This document shows, piece after piece, positions 21,725-34,179 of a DNA stretch of 64,000 nt. Made by a program: the position numbers and the translations under genes. The DNA lies in the NCBI GenBank assembly GCA_007922305.1, contig ML677385.1, positions 2,502,566 through 2,566,565 of the forward strand, in the 5' to 3' direction. Below the pieces are notes generated by a model, which was given only the letters and a program-made list of their open reading frames with translations, did not search any database and was not told the DNA's origin. Positions within the stretch are counted from its first letter, which is position 1, and each line of letters starts with the position of its first letter. The stretch comes from Dermatemys mawii (lineage: Eukaryota > Chordata > Testudines > Dermatemydidae).

Positions 21725-22232
21725 GCTGCTACTCTGAAACCTGAAAGAAACCAGTTTTTCCAGTCTAGACTTCCGATAGGTGGCCATTAAGCAATGGATG
21801 ACCTGATAGAGAAACAGGTCTGCTTGTAATAACTCTCTATCATCAACCAGAACAAGAAGGCAAGACTGAGCAGGAGGAGGAATGGAGGGTCTTGAGACCC
21901 TGAAAGGACTGACCAAAACCCAAGGGGCTCTCCAAGTGGCAAGGACTCAGGAGGGAAGGTTTTTGTGTTCAGGTGTTTATTATTTTTGTGTGGATCTGTA
22001 TTTCTCTTGTGCTCACTCGATGAGTAAAATGAATGTATTTGTAGAAAATCCTTCACAGAGTCTCAGTCTCTGACGATGGAAACAGTAACCCAAAAGATCC
22101 ACAACTTTGGTTGAACTCTGAGAGCTTGTGGCAGCTACTGGAGAAGCTTGGGAGAACTGGTACTGCCTCAGGACTGGATGATTTCACCATGTTGTCTAAC
22201 ATGCCCTTAAAAACCTCTGTAGATTCCACAAC
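21725..22232. other. no recognisable feature
   Basis: Unassigned; overlapping small frames on both strands. Confidence 0.35.
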
Positions 22233-22545
22233 CTCCCTTGACAATTTATTTTTTTAGGCTTAAACACCCTGAGAGTTAGGAAATTTTTCCTAATGTCCAA
22301 CCTAAACCAGTCTTGTTGCACGTTAAGCCCATTGTTTCTTGTCCTGTCCTCAGACATTAGGAAGAACAATTTTTTTACCCTCCTCCTTGTAACAATCCTT
22401 TATGTACTTGAAAAACTTCTGTTCCATCTCAGTCTTCTCTTCTCCAGACTAAACAAACCCAGTGTTTTCACTCTTCCCTCATAGGTCATGTTTTCTAGAC
22501 CTTTAATCATCTTTGTTGCTCTCCTCTGGACTTTCATACTTGGGT
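22233..22545 (-). repeat. CR1 LINE 3' portion, antisense
   Basis: On the - strand the sequence encodes a decayed end of a CR1 reverse transcriptase ORF ('[19 protein letters not shown]', '[13 protein letters not shown]'), matching 42280-42370 of the long CR1. The + strand text 'atttttcctaatgtccaacc' is its antisense 3' UTR. Confidence 0.85.
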
Positions 22546-23259
22546 TACTAGCGCATACTGCTGCACATTCATTGCTACTGTTACCTAGATTACAGTTAAT
22601 GTGGGTCTGCTCCACTAAAATTACACCTTCATTTGCGCTAAAGATATACCCAGAGACTCTTCCTTGGTGTATATTTGTCCCCATCACAATATCACCACAC
22701 ACACTTGTTCTTTGCACTGGAGAGTCTCAGGAATGGCACAGAGAATTACTGATGATCAGAACTGTTAATATAGTGTAGAATTGTGGAGAAAACCCTGCAC
22801 AATGCCCACCCATGCCTGAAAGTAGAAAGTACTGTCCTTTCTTCACTTGATTAAGCACTAAAATGTACCAAAAGAGTCCCCCGAGGAAAAATATATTATA
22901 GGATAAGATGTCTGCAATGACCTGTAGTCAGTTATGAGTCAGTACAGTTGAGACTGAGGGTAAGTCCTAGACCAGGAATCATTCTATATTTTGGAGCCAG
23001 AATATCCTCCTAGAATGGTGATTCCCTAGGGAACTCTTCTACAATAGTTAGATTTATTGTTACAAGAACAAATGAGTGCAGCAAAGTCTACAAAGGGGTG
23101 CTGTGATCTATGCAATATTCAAACTCGTTCTGCTGACTGTATCAAAACCTTCTGGAAAATCTAAAGATGTCTTGAGCTGTTTATTTTTTTCCAGCTTGGT
23201 CAGCGTTCGTACCCTGGCCATTATGGGATGATTCCTCTCTCTGTGGGAAAGATAGCTGT
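22546..23259. other. no recognisable feature
   Basis: Unassigned sequence. Confidence 0.35.
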
Positions 23260-23264
23260 CATAC

Positions 23265-23798
23265 TGTGGCAGGGCTAGGGTAAAAACCCTGTGAATGCCC
23301 TGCCCCTGCAGGCTAAACCCTGCTTTCTGTCAGCAGGGCCAGGGGCAGAGGCGGGGAGCAGCCTGCAAGGAGCCCAGCTGGGAACCCTAATGAGGGTTAG
23401 CTCAGAGCACTAAGCTGGGCTAAATAGGGACAGCTGAGACTGGGAGCAGGAAGAGCTAGAAAAGCCCTGGGCCCTACTCAATCTGGGGGGGGGCCAGGCA
23501 GGAGGGAGGGGGAGCGGGAGGGGGGGGGGGAGGGGGAGGGGGAGGTGGAAGGCTGCTGCTGCTCTTGCTTTGTCTCCTCACAGCGGGTAAGGTGCCTTAG
23601 GGGCCTGCAGACCCTGGAAGCAGAGCAGTGAGGGTAACAGTTGGGGACGTGGGGAGCACTCTGCTTGCACCAGAATCACTAGACCTGCACTGTAAATAAA
23701 GGACACTTGAAGAACACCAGAAAAGGGTGTGGAGACCTTCATTTTGAGTAACCAGGGCACAGGAGGAAGCTAGAGAACACTGTGCGGACCTTGTGACA
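23265..23798 (+). mobile_element. solo LTR with perfect 5-bp target duplication
   Basis: Starts TGTGGCAGGG and ends CCTTGTGACA. The flanking pentamer 'catac' is present at 23260-23264 and 23799-23803. Inside are 'gctaaataggg' (possible TATA region), a long G-rich tract (23486-23547) and 'gtaaataaagga' with AATAAA near 23695, the order U3-R-U5 expected of an LTR. No internal retroelement genes adjoin, so it is a solo LTR left by recombination. Its first bases resemble the inverted starts of the LTRs at 44.3, 51.5 and 13.2 kb. Confidence 0.85.
23486..23547 (+). repeat. G-rich tract, quadruplex-prone
   Basis: Runs of 4 to 13 guanines separated by single A, C or T bases inside the solo LTR. By composition it can form G-quadruplexes, and it is a likely site of length variation or sequencing error. 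Confidence 0.7.
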
Positions 23799-24309
23799 CA
23801 TACTCAATAGACCAACTTACTTTCGAAAAAGTTGGCCTAATTCTGCAAACACTACCCCACACAGGGCTTGTAGCCATGATGAGATTTTCTCTGTGCAACA
23901 TGCTAGTAGGGTGTCTGAAGATGTTCCGCAAGCTCCAAGAACCACAGGGCTCTCTGGCCACCTGCAGTCATCACATGCTGTCCCATCTTTATGTGCAGTA
24001 AGAGGCTCCAAAGCATATTGAGAGTCCAGGCATCTGATGCAGCATCTGCTCCTACAGTGCAGCTATCTGGGTTTCACAAGTCAGTGCTCGGCATTTCCTC
24101 TATTGCTTAAGAAGATTGATCTGACTGGCTTCTGCACCCTGTGTGTCCACAACCAGTTCCCCTGTCCCCAACATTCCTCCAAAAGGGATGAGGCCATGAG
24201 ACTTTTGTTTAGTCAGAGCCTGGATAATATTTGATGACGTTTCCTCTTTTGCATTGCTAGGCCTGGGAGAGGATGACTAAGCCCATGCAACCTAGAGACA
24301 ATGTGGATC

Positions 24310-24412
24310 AGACATTGAACTGGGAGATCAGAGACCAGGGTTCTCTTGCAGACTCTACCACTGCCCTGCTGGGAGGACTTTTGTGAGTCATTTCCCCTCT
24401 CTGTGCCTTTGT
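24310..24412 (+). repeat. MIR-like SINE fragment
   Basis: Text 'gagaccagggttctcttgca' followed by 'gtgagtcatttcccctctct' and 'gtgcctttgt' resembles the MIR core-SINE. Confidence 0.6.
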
Positions 24413-24539
24413 TGGATACGCGGTAGCTCAGACAGAAATTACGATTTGATGCACATACTGCTGGGTGAATGTATATGGCCTGTGTTATGTAGGAGGTCAA
24501 ATGAACTGATAATGGTCCCTTCTGGACTTAAAAATCTAG

Positions 24540-24640
24540 GACTACAGAGCCAGATTCTCAGCTGGTGTAAATCAGGGGCATTCCACTGACTCCAACAGAG
24601 CTAAGATGATTTACCTCAGCAGAGGATTGGGCCCACAGGC
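24540..24640. repeat. palindromic short repeat scrap
   Basis: Text 'agattctcagctggtgtaaa' with 'gaggattgggcccacagg' resembles the small MITE-like family found at 25441, 45778 and 47783. Confidence 0.4.
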
Positions 24641-25440
24641 TTTTTTTTAAAGTAATAATTAAGGGCTCAGCCTTAAATAAAATCCAAGTTCCCTGCTACA
24701 ATCCTTGTGTAGTGGGGCTCCCCAGGCTGGGAAGGATCAGGCTTTGCTCAGAAGTAGCCTGGGCTTTTTCTGATTCTGTAACTTGGCTTGGAGCTGGTCT
24801 TTGGGGGTCAGCTTTGCCTGTCCACATTCAGACATCACTTGCATTCTGAAATAAGTGTCTTTTAGTAAAAATCCTGTGGGATGGATCTTTGATCTCCAGC
24901 TGGACTGCAGCACAATAATAGGGCCGAAGAGACTTCATCAGTCCCCGATTACAAAATACTTTATACTTTTAGAACAAGATTGTAGCATTTGCCACAAACC
25001 TGAAGCAGGGGCGATACCGGTTTGTCCTGCCCCAGGAGAAGGGAGGTAGAAACCAGATTTCAGGTAAGCACACACTCCCTGGCACTGCTCCGTACCCATG
25101 GTAAGCACCAATATTCAGACTGATGGAGAATGCCTCCTTTGGCAGGCTGGTCATACTCCATAGACTGGGGCAGAAGGGACTGCAGGGCCAACGCCCCATC
25201 TCCTGCCCACCTTCTTCCAGCAACATTGGTACTTAAGAGGAGCTGGGGTGAGCTGTCCACACACACCCCAGCACACAGGGAGTGCAGGATTACTATTACT
25301 GCTACAGTTGAGCAGCAATGCAAGCTTGAGGCAGCTTCTTACTGTCCCCTCCACTGCTAGTCAAGGCTAGCTCACAATCTAGCCCTAAACACAATGGTTA
25401 GTTACGTAGTAATGTTAAGAAACATTACCTGTGTAACAAA
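24641..25440. other. no recognisable feature
   Basis: Unassigned; GC-richer around 25180-25350 with overlapping open frames that lack domains. Confidence 0.35.
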
Positions 25441-25527
25441 GGGCCTGATTCTGCACTCTTGATACCGGCCAAACTCCACTCTGATTTCACTGGGTAATTC
25501 CCCTGAGCAAGAGTGCAGGTCAGGCCC
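25441..25527. mobile_element. 87-bp palindromic MITE
   Basis: The left arm 'gggcctgattctgcactctt' and the right arm 'gagtgcaggtcaggccc' are clear inverted repeats closing a short loop. It is the best-defined copy of a family seen several times in the window. Confidence 0.7.
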
Positions 25528-26770
25528 AGCCCAAAGCTACCGCTAACTACAAAATGACTTTATTATGCAACACTAGTGGAACAGTTGATTGGAAGCCTAA
25601 AGCTGTCTTGTTAAATATGATCTCACTATTTAGATTTCAGTTATGCTTTGCTGAAAACTGGAGTTTGCTGCAAGAATTCCATTATCACTTCGATCTTCTG
25701 AAAGACCATGGCTGAGCGATGATCAGAAATTAATGAATTACAGGCATGACAGCATTTGACTTAAAACACTTACAAAAATTATCAGTGGGATCTCTTTTAA
25801 CAGCACTCTGATCCTCTAGAGGACTGTACTACTAGTCCTACAGTGTCCATACAACGAGAACTGAAAAGAACATACTGTCTTCTGAGGAAATCATCTGGCT
25901 AGGTTATGTCTGTGCTTCCAGAGTACTGCGAATCTTTAGGAAGAGGCTGTTTTGGACTGATAAATACTAACAAAAGGATTTCAATTACAGTCTGTCTGCT
26001 TCATTTTTATTTTTACAAAGGCATACACAAAACCTGTGACCAGGCTACAAGGAGTTCTCCTTTAAAAAAAAAAAATCTGGCATTCATGTCTAGCTTTTTT
26101 CCAGGTCTATTTTAACCCAATGCCTCAGCAGCAGCTCCTTTAGGAGCTAAGATTTGGCTGATGAGAGTTAAGTCACTTCTGGCCCTCAGCAGGTGTCTAT
26201 GCAATTTTCTCCTGCCAGTTACGTCAGTAAGGCCCTGCAAAGGCAGTGTTCTTGAATCATTCAGGCTACATTAGCAATGTGTTTTTTAAAAGAACCTTTA
26301 TCTTGCAGTTGATTGCAATGAGCACCAAAAAAAAAAAAAAAATAGTGCTTGCTGAGAAAACCCAATAATACACTGAAAAATAGGGCAATGCTATTATTGC
26401 AAATAGGAACATTTTTGAATAGACCTGATTTGGGTGGCAAAATGGAAATTGAAACAAAGAAGAAAACCTGAGTCTGAAGGCACTGCCACGTCTCTTACAG
26501 TGCTTTTTATTTGTTTGAAAAGGAAGGATGCATTTTTGCAGTTCATTGAGGCAGAAAAACAGGACAGAAAATATTATTTTGGTTTATTATTTAGCAGCCA
26601 AATAGTTTGCAGCCATGGATTTTGCAAGGCTGGTTCGTGGGAAGTCCCAGAGCTCATCATTTACAGATGGTGCAAGAGCTTTGTGGGGCACAGACATGGG
26701 AACTTTGTCCTTGTTTTCAGGGTTATGCTTGTTTTATGTAGCTACAAAGGGAAATGGGGACAGGATTTAA
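25528..26770. other. no gene; A runs
   Basis: Unassigned AT-rich sequence with A runs at about 26063 and 26328-26342. The + strand frame 26434-26859 runs into the MIR and has no domain. Confidence 0.35.
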
Positions 26771-26778
26771 ACAGGGGA

Positions 26779-26982
26779 GGCAGAGTGGCCTGCAGCATGG
26801 GAGTGGAACTCAGGAGGGCTGGGCTCTATTCCCAGCTCTGCTACCGGCCTGCTGCATGAGCCTGGGCAAGTCACCGTGTCTCAGTTTCCCCATAAGTAAA
26901 ATGGGGACAGTGATACCGAAATCCTTGGCAAAGTGCTTTGAGATCTACTGGTGAAAAGCTCTATAAGACCTAGGTATTATTT
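26779..26982 (+). repeat. MIR SINE
   Basis: The characteristic text 'gcctgggcaagtcaccgtgt', 'ctcagtttcccc' and 'gtaaaatggggacagtgata', then 'aaagtgctttgagatctact', identifies a well-preserved MIR/core-SINE. Confidence 0.88.
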
Positions 26983-29900
26983 TATTGTAAATGTCCTCAT
27001 TTGTTCCAGCAGACTATAAAGTAATTGAATTGTTCCATTTTCTTTCATTGTTGGTTACTTTCCCCACGCGCAGGCGTCTCTGGGAAGGAATGCACTGGGG
27101 CCCAGATTTATTTGCAGCCATTTCTATAGAGCTCCTCAACATCTTATCTGGATGCCAGAGTCAGCTGAGCTCCAAGTTTAAGACAGGCCGAATGTTGCAG
27201 TGGGCCAGGCAAGAAAGAGTCGTGGTCCTACAGCTGTGGAACTAGTGGGGAAGGGGAAAGGTGAGCGCAGACATGCCCACAAGTGACCGGTGCTCTCAAT
27301 CTGGCCTTACTTCTCTATTACCAAAACTGTTACTCATCCACCAACTTCAAGTGGCACACCCTTCCAATCAGAATCCCTCTCCCTGCTGTCCCAGCTCTAC
27401 TTCCCTCGCAAGCCTCAGACTGCCCACTTCGCTTCCGCAAAGCCTCCCCCTGGCACCTCTGTGAGAAGAGGGTGGTGGATTGGGAGGCACTTCGCTGCAC
27501 TTCCGAGTGACAAACATTCCAAAGCTCCTGCCAGCTGTCAAAGCACCCCCAACCTGAGCCACTCTCGGCAGCTGCTCTCCGCTCTCCCAGCCCTCTCACT
27601 CCCATGCAAGCACTGAAGAATTCAGGGCTCCTAGTGTTCTAGCAGCAAAACTTAGGTCACGCTAGGTTTGAACGATAGTTTCTGAAATTTCCCCTTTCCG
27701 GTTCTGTGAACCCCACAAATTCTACAAAGCTTCCCATCCAGGATGTTTCAGATACTTACTTTTTAAGGGAGAATAGGGGGGATAATAGCAAAATCAGAAC
27801 ACTAGCTGAGGGAGTTGCCATATACCCAGCTGTAGTTCCATGTAAAGACCAATTTGATTTAATAGACTTATGCAGTTTGATTCTGTGCCACTGCTGGCCA
27901 TCTGATTCTGAGCTTGGTAATAAACCTGACTGTAGCTAGAAATAATTGACTGCACTGGATTTCCTCAGTGCACCAAGTAACTATAGACACTCCCTGCCAA
28001 TTAGGGCAAGGGCACACCAGACTAGAGATTTTAAGTGAAGTTTGGCCAATAGTGGCTGAAAGACGTGGGTTATTCTGCAGGAATGCCTTCAACAAGAGCT
28101 CAGTGCAGCCTCTTGAGGGCTCTTGTTTTGCACAATGGATACCATAATCTCTAGAGAATGGCGTTTAAAAATAATCAGTCACATTCTCTAGTTTTCATTG
28201 AAACAGATGTAAAACCTGTGAACCCCACACTCGGAGCTGCCTCCTGAATGATGCCACTCCCATTAAAAGTCTTTCGGAGCTGGAGGCTCTGAACACCTTG
28301 CAGAATTGAACACCATATTAGGAGGACTGATTCCAGATACACCTCACATTATGGTGCTGAGGATACATTATCTGAATGAGAGCTCTCCTTTTGGGTTATT
28401 TAAGAAAAACTGTTGGTGAGGCTGTACAGTGTTATGACCTTTCTATCGTATTTTAGCTTTGCTGCTTTCTGCAAGTGATAGCTAGGCTGTGGTATGTGTC
28501 AGAACTTCAGGGAAAGAAAACAGTGTGGGAGGGGATGGGATGAAGTGAAACAAAGCAGAAGAAAAGGAACTTCATGCTTGAAAGGTTAAGAAATATTTGC
28601 TGTCTCCATTACACCCTACATCTTAGCCTCTCTGCACGCTACCAGTATATTCACATACTGAACAGTCATGTACCAGCCCCAAATGTTATTCTCAGGGCTG
28701 GATGTTTACTAGAGCTACTCATTCAAACTTAAGAGCAATGGAGTAAGTAACAGCTTGATCTGCAGCCGTGAAGTTAGGCCTGTACCAACAGCTGCACAAC
28801 AGATCCATAATTTCAAAACCTATTGCACAAAACAGAGCCAAAAATGGGAATTTTAAAAAATTATTTTCTTCTTCATTTTGCCTGTGTGTCCCACTCCTCT
28901 CCCCCGCCCTTCCCGCCCAACAAGAGCGCCCTCATCTTCTCCCCACGCCACAGAGTTATCAGAACTTCAAACTGCAGATGTCGGTGCCACTCCACTCGCT
29001 AGCCAGCAGAGTGTGTTACAAAACTGGAATAACCTCTGCAATTATGATCAGCCTTTGTAAAACCAGGGAGTGAGAGTTGCACAGATTAGTAGTTCAGTAC
29101 CCACTGAGCTCTACTGAGTGAGTTCCAGGAGTTGTACAGCCTTATTTGTCTTTATAAGAGGGATGCCTATAGATAATCCACTCCTCTTCTGTATGCTAAA
29201 ATGTCCGCAGGGAGAAAAAATAAGTTGAACTCATGGGGAATTCTGATTGCATTCTGTACTTGATACACACAGAAAATGCACCACCAAAACAGACTTACAT
29301 AGTCTCCTATCCATCCTCTAACAATAGCCAGTCCCAGGAACATGAGAAGAAGGCACAAAACCTGTCATGAGGTGATATCAGAGGTATGTAATACACATGC
29401 TTTTGGGATACATTATGCTACCTAGCCTGTGCCATTCTATAACAGATTACAAGTGTAACAGCCCAGGTGATTTATCACATGCCTTTCCCTTCACTGACAT
29501 GCACATGGCAAAATGCCTCAATGCACCACACCCAAGTACTTTTCCTGTTTCACTGTATAATCCTGTGTTTTGATCCATGCTAATTATTCAGTGTCGAAAA
29601 CCTAAGGCACTAAATTGCTTTTGTGGCAACATCTGTGAAAGCCTCTTACAGCCCTAAGTACACAATACTGGGAAACCTTTAATGTTATGCTGCAACAGGC
29701 AGCTTCCTCGTTACATACTGTCAGTTCATATTTTGATGTGACATTTTTGCTACATGCTGTCAGGATTAATTCACTGTGGAACACTCTTTCCAGTTTATTT
29801 GTTGGGTACGTGGTCTCTTAGTACATACATAAATGTAGTCCCCGTTAGGAAGATAATCAGGTAAGAAACAAATCTCTTCTTACATCCTTCAATACCAGTA

Positions 29901-31000
29901 CAAGGCTCCTGGAATTAAGAATTAGCAATAAACCTAGCCCCAGATACTGTAGGATTAATAGTGAAAGGACTAACTCTGAGTGAATAATGGATTGTTTGGT
30001 TTAGGAAACTGAGAATCTGAAAAAAAAAATCTGTTCAGTTCAAAGTGAAATTGAGGTTTGGTTTGTTTTTTCTCACAAAAAAAACTCAAGACAAAAGAAG
30101 TTTTGAGTCAAAGAACATTTTGCTTGATTCAAAATTATGTGGTTTTGTTTCATTTCAGTTCGCTTTTTGATGTTTTTACACTTTTTTTAAATTAACACAT
30201 TTCAAATAAAGCTGTTTTAAAAGTCAAAATGTTCCATTTTGAAATTGTCAAAATAAATTATTTTTGCTTCAAACTGTTGAAATTTTTATTTTTAACTTTG
30301 AAACAAATTTCCATTTCCGCAAGTTTGTGTTTCGACACGTTTCTCAATCACCCAGTATGTTTTGTATGGGCTGTAATTAGATGTGCTGTTCCGTGTGCTG
30401 TACACGGGGCTGCTCTGCAGTCTTTCCAGTTGCCCTTTTTAATAAGTGTTAATTCAATTTTCAGCTTTGCTCTTTGATGCCAACTCCTGAGCTGCTCTGT
30501 ATTTGCGTCTGCTGATGTCAGCAGCCTGCTAACTTGCAAACTGGTCTGAGAAGACAGGAGCAGCTGCTGTACCTGTAGTTTCCTGGATCTGCTCTCTGAT
30601 CATGCAGCATGTGCATCTCCTGGTTTGATGGAGACTAGATCATTCACTCATCTCTCAAGAGAGGTTTCCTCCACTGAAATCAAGGGAGGCATGTTACACA
30701 TGTGTATTACAAATGTATGTATTTGTGCGTATGCTTTTTAAATTTTGTGTCACTTGAGACCTGATCATCTGTCATGCCTAGAGGGGACAACTAACAAGCT
30801 TGATTCCTCTACAAGATTAAAAATCCGATCTCATCCTGAAACATCCTGTCACCTGCCATAATCAGCATAGGGCTTTTGAATAATAAATAAGAACAGTACA
30901 TTCCTCAGAATTCCTGCTGAACTATTTTTATTCTGGTCCTAGGTATTGCAGCTCCAGAAGATCAGGGTTGAGCATGCCTTTCAGATGCTCAGCATCTGGC
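26983..31000. other. long stretch without recognised genes
   Basis: A C-rich block at 27350-27610 holds overlapping frames without domains. T-rich and A-rich runs lie at 30060-30300, with repeated 'aaattttt' text. I see no RNA gene, no repeat that I can name, and no conserved protein motif. Confidence 0.4.
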
Positions 31001-31005
31001 ACACA

Positions 31006-31080
31006 GTGGGCTTGATCCAAACCACACTGAATCAATGGGAAACTTTCAATGGACTTCAACTGAGAGTGGATCAAGCCCAT
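31006..31080. mobile_element. 75-bp palindromic MITE
   Basis: 'gtgggcttgatcca' (31006-31019) pairs perfectly but for one base with 'tggatcaagcccat' (31067-31080), around a 'caatgggaaactttcaatgg' centre. Confidence 0.65.
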
Positions 31081-33705
31081 TAGGAGCAGTCCCCATACTC
31101 AGATGGGCCAATCCTAACAGGAGGAGGCAATACAGATCCAGATACTTATCTATTCACTGCACACAAACATCATCTGTACACAAGAACAAAACAAATGCAA
31201 GAAGACCCTGGGAACTCAAGCCAATGTTGATGGACACTAGTTCTCAGATCAATGGGCATCAGACCACCCCAGCCATCATTGCTGATGGGGCTCCAGATCA
31301 AGACTGGATCACCGAGAATTGCTTGGCTGACACTACTAACTTTGTGTTGGCCCACTTGGCCTTCCCCACACTCCCTGCCCGAGGTTATTCAACACACCGC
31401 AAGGCAGGCGTGGACCAGAGCACAGGCAGAATAGCATTTATATTGTAATTCCAACTCAGTGTGGAAGTGGTGCCCCAGGAAATACCAAAGCCTTCAAACT
31501 ATTCCATTTTACACATGAAACCAGGGCCAGAGCTAAAGCCAACATGGGCTTTCTACTTATCTACAGACACAGAAGACCGTAGTTTCACAAAGAAGCTGTC
31601 TGAGATGCTATCAGCAATAGTAGTGATACCCTTAAGACTCCTCTTCCCAGCCATGCTGACAAGGCCTCAGATATAAAACACCCGAACACATTTCTTCTTT
31701 CTCCATGTTAGGACTCTCACATGTTATTTCCGGTCCAATCCACATAGCCATCCACATCATCAGCCTGCTCTTCACACTAAATGTCATCACAGAGAACATC
31801 ACAGTATGGCCCTAGACAACCTCCTCATTCTGTCAGCCATCTGGGCTCTCCCCGCATTCAGGCAACAGGAAGGCTCATGGACCTCACTACATACTAAAAC
31901 GTGGTTCAGGACAGCAACAGCCTCCCCACAGGCTGAGGAGATGCATGGCTAATAAGTCATTATGTCCACAATCACTAGTTACTACCACTGACACCCTGGA
32001 GCTCAGACAGCCCCCTCCTTGCTATTGCCCACACAAATCCCAGTGGTCCTTCCTTGGGCCAGATGAAGAGAGAAGGAAACTTGAGTGCCAATGACAAAAA
32101 ACTTGGTTTGGAGCATACAGATTAAAACAGGAAGAATTTCTACAGGCCTTTGGTGAGGCTGTAGGATTCTCTAGTCATGGCGGAATTCAATGCCACTTGG
32201 TACAAGGAAATTTAAGCCTTCTTCACTGAAAGAGGCCACTCACATTCAGGAAAGAGGCTCCAGATAATCTCTTCAAAGCTGGGGACAGGAAAGGGATATG
32301 ATACATCCTGCTCCCACCTACCATTTCCCTCCCTACCCAGGCCCAACTACTTTCTAGGCCCCCTACAACTGCTATACAGACCCAAGTCCTGCAGACCATG
32401 GAGCCACAAGAAGGGATGACATTCCAGTGAAGATGAGTCCCCACTTCTGCATGGATCGTGAAGCATGGATCACTGGCTCTTGATCCTATGCTCATTTCTC
32501 CAGCAATCGAGTCTCAATGGAAGTTTTGCCTAATTAAGGGGTGACGTAGGGCCAAATTTCTCATAACCTTTTTTAAAAAAAGATGCTGCTTTGTGTCTGC
32601 AAGGATACCTGACCTTAACATTTATAAAGCAGGGGGAAGAGAAATGAAATGTGGAAAGAGAAATCTCTGCCAAACTTCTGCAGATTGTGGAGGAATATCA
32701 TTGCTGACAGGGAGGGAAAAATCTATCAAGAAGCCATGGTAAGTTTTTTTGTCATGCCGGCCACTTTCCCCAAGACAATTTATTTCATATTGGCTTATTC
32801 ATAATTATGCAAATTACTCATTTCTTTGTTCACTTAGATATATGGCATTTATTCTGTTTATTCACAGTTCTCCAGAGATTCCAACTTTGCCACTAGCCTA
32901 TTCCATTCTTTTGTGTCTGATGTACGATGACTCATCAAGGGACACAGTTTAAATTGAAGAGCCAGAATCTGAACTACAATGCTATTTCCCCACCCTTCCA
33001 CCCATCTGTTCAAAGACTAGTCTGTGCCATTTTTCTTCCTCCCCACCTCCATCTTCCCAAAATAAGGTGAGAAGGCGGGGACTGGATGTCACAGGATAGT
33101 GGCCACTGGCTACACAGTCTTTCGCCTATAAGCTACTAACTCAACTTTACCTCAGCTAGGGTTGAGTGAAATTCATTACAATCTGATAGCTATTTATCGA
33201 CCTATAAAAACCAAGTTGATGTTCTCAATAGATTTTCTTTATTACCACGATAAAACAAACCACCTGAAATAGCATTAATTTACACCCTCTTTGGAAGTCT
33301 CAGAGGACTAGGGGGCATCTACTCCAAGAAAAAAGGGTGTTTCTACAACTTAATAGCTAATATTATATGCTATAATATACAGATATAAACATACTGGAAA
33401 AGCGTAGATAGAACAAGTTGTAGTTTTTACCTTGATTTAGCAGGTTGCCTACAGTTCATCTGAACTAGCAAAATTGAGGTAGAACTAGTACAGCCTTTGC
33501 CCATCTATGGTAGGATTTTACAATGTGTTAGCTATCACACATCTTTCTTCTAGCATAGGTCTACCCTAAATGGTCATGGACAGTCAGTTACACTCTCCTC
33601 CCTAGGGACCGTTCCTCTTGCCCAGGGAAGAGTACAAATGGAAGAATAATTTAGGAAAACTTGCACTGTCACTTGACCTGATCTGTGGGTAAACAGAGGA
33701 TTCCA
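31081..33705. other. no gene recognised
   Basis: 31081-32510 is more C/A-rich than its neighbours and may be an old unclassified retroelement, but no frame shows a motif. The remainder is AT-rich unassigned sequence. Confidence 0.35.
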
Positions 33706-33710
33706 AACAT

Positions 33711-33955
33711 GGGGTTCAAAAAATGAACTGGATAAGTTCATGGAGGATAGGTCCATCAATGGCTATTAGCCAGGATGGGCAGGGATGGTGTCCCTAGCCT
33801 CTGTTCACTATAAGCTGAGACTGGGCGACTGGGAATAGTAGATCACTTGATGATTGCCTGTTCTGTTCATTTCTGCTGGGGCACCTGGCATTGGTCACTG
33901 TCAGGATGATGGGCTAGATGGACCTTTGGTCTGACCCAGGATGGCTGTTCTTCTG
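33711..33955 (+). repeat. CR1 LINE 3' end
   Basis: Text 'gaactggataagttcatgga', 'ggctattagccaggatgggc' and 'gggctagatggacctttggt' matches the 3' ends of the CR1 copies at 8870-9098 and 42595-42830. Strongly 5'-truncated. Confidence 0.9.
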
Positions 33956-33989
33956 ATGACACCTTTCATCCTCCTTAAAGATACTCTAT

Positions 33990-34168
33990 GGGAGGGGTAC
34001 AGATATCTCAGTGGTTTAAGCATTGGCCTGCTAAACCCAGGGTTGTGAGCTCAGTCCTTGAGAGGGCCATTTAAGGATGCAGAGCAAAAATCTGTTGGAT
34101 GACTGGCCCTGCTTTTGAGAAGGGGGCTGGACTAGATGATAGCCTCAGGTCCTTTCCAAACCTGACTT
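33990..34168 (+). repeat. tRNA-derived SINE with CR1-like tail
   Basis: The head has an A-box-like 'atctcagtggtttaagca' and a B-box-like 'ggttgtgagctcagtcc' at the spacing of a tRNA-type pol III promoter. The tail 'ctggactagatgatagcctc', then 'aggtcctttccaaacc', resembles CR1 3' ends, so such SINEs are thought to borrow the CR1 machinery. It directly follows a CR1 3' end. Confidence 0.85.
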
Positions 34169-34179
34169 TTTTTTAATGG

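Noticed and set aside
31035..31676. 137- and 71-codon + strand frames as a gene
   Set aside because: The first begins inside a palindromic MITE, and neither shows family motifs or splice support.
33990..34065. tRNA gene
   Set aside because: The A and B boxes are present, but the body does not fold as a full tRNA and continues into a CR1-like tail, so it is a SINE.
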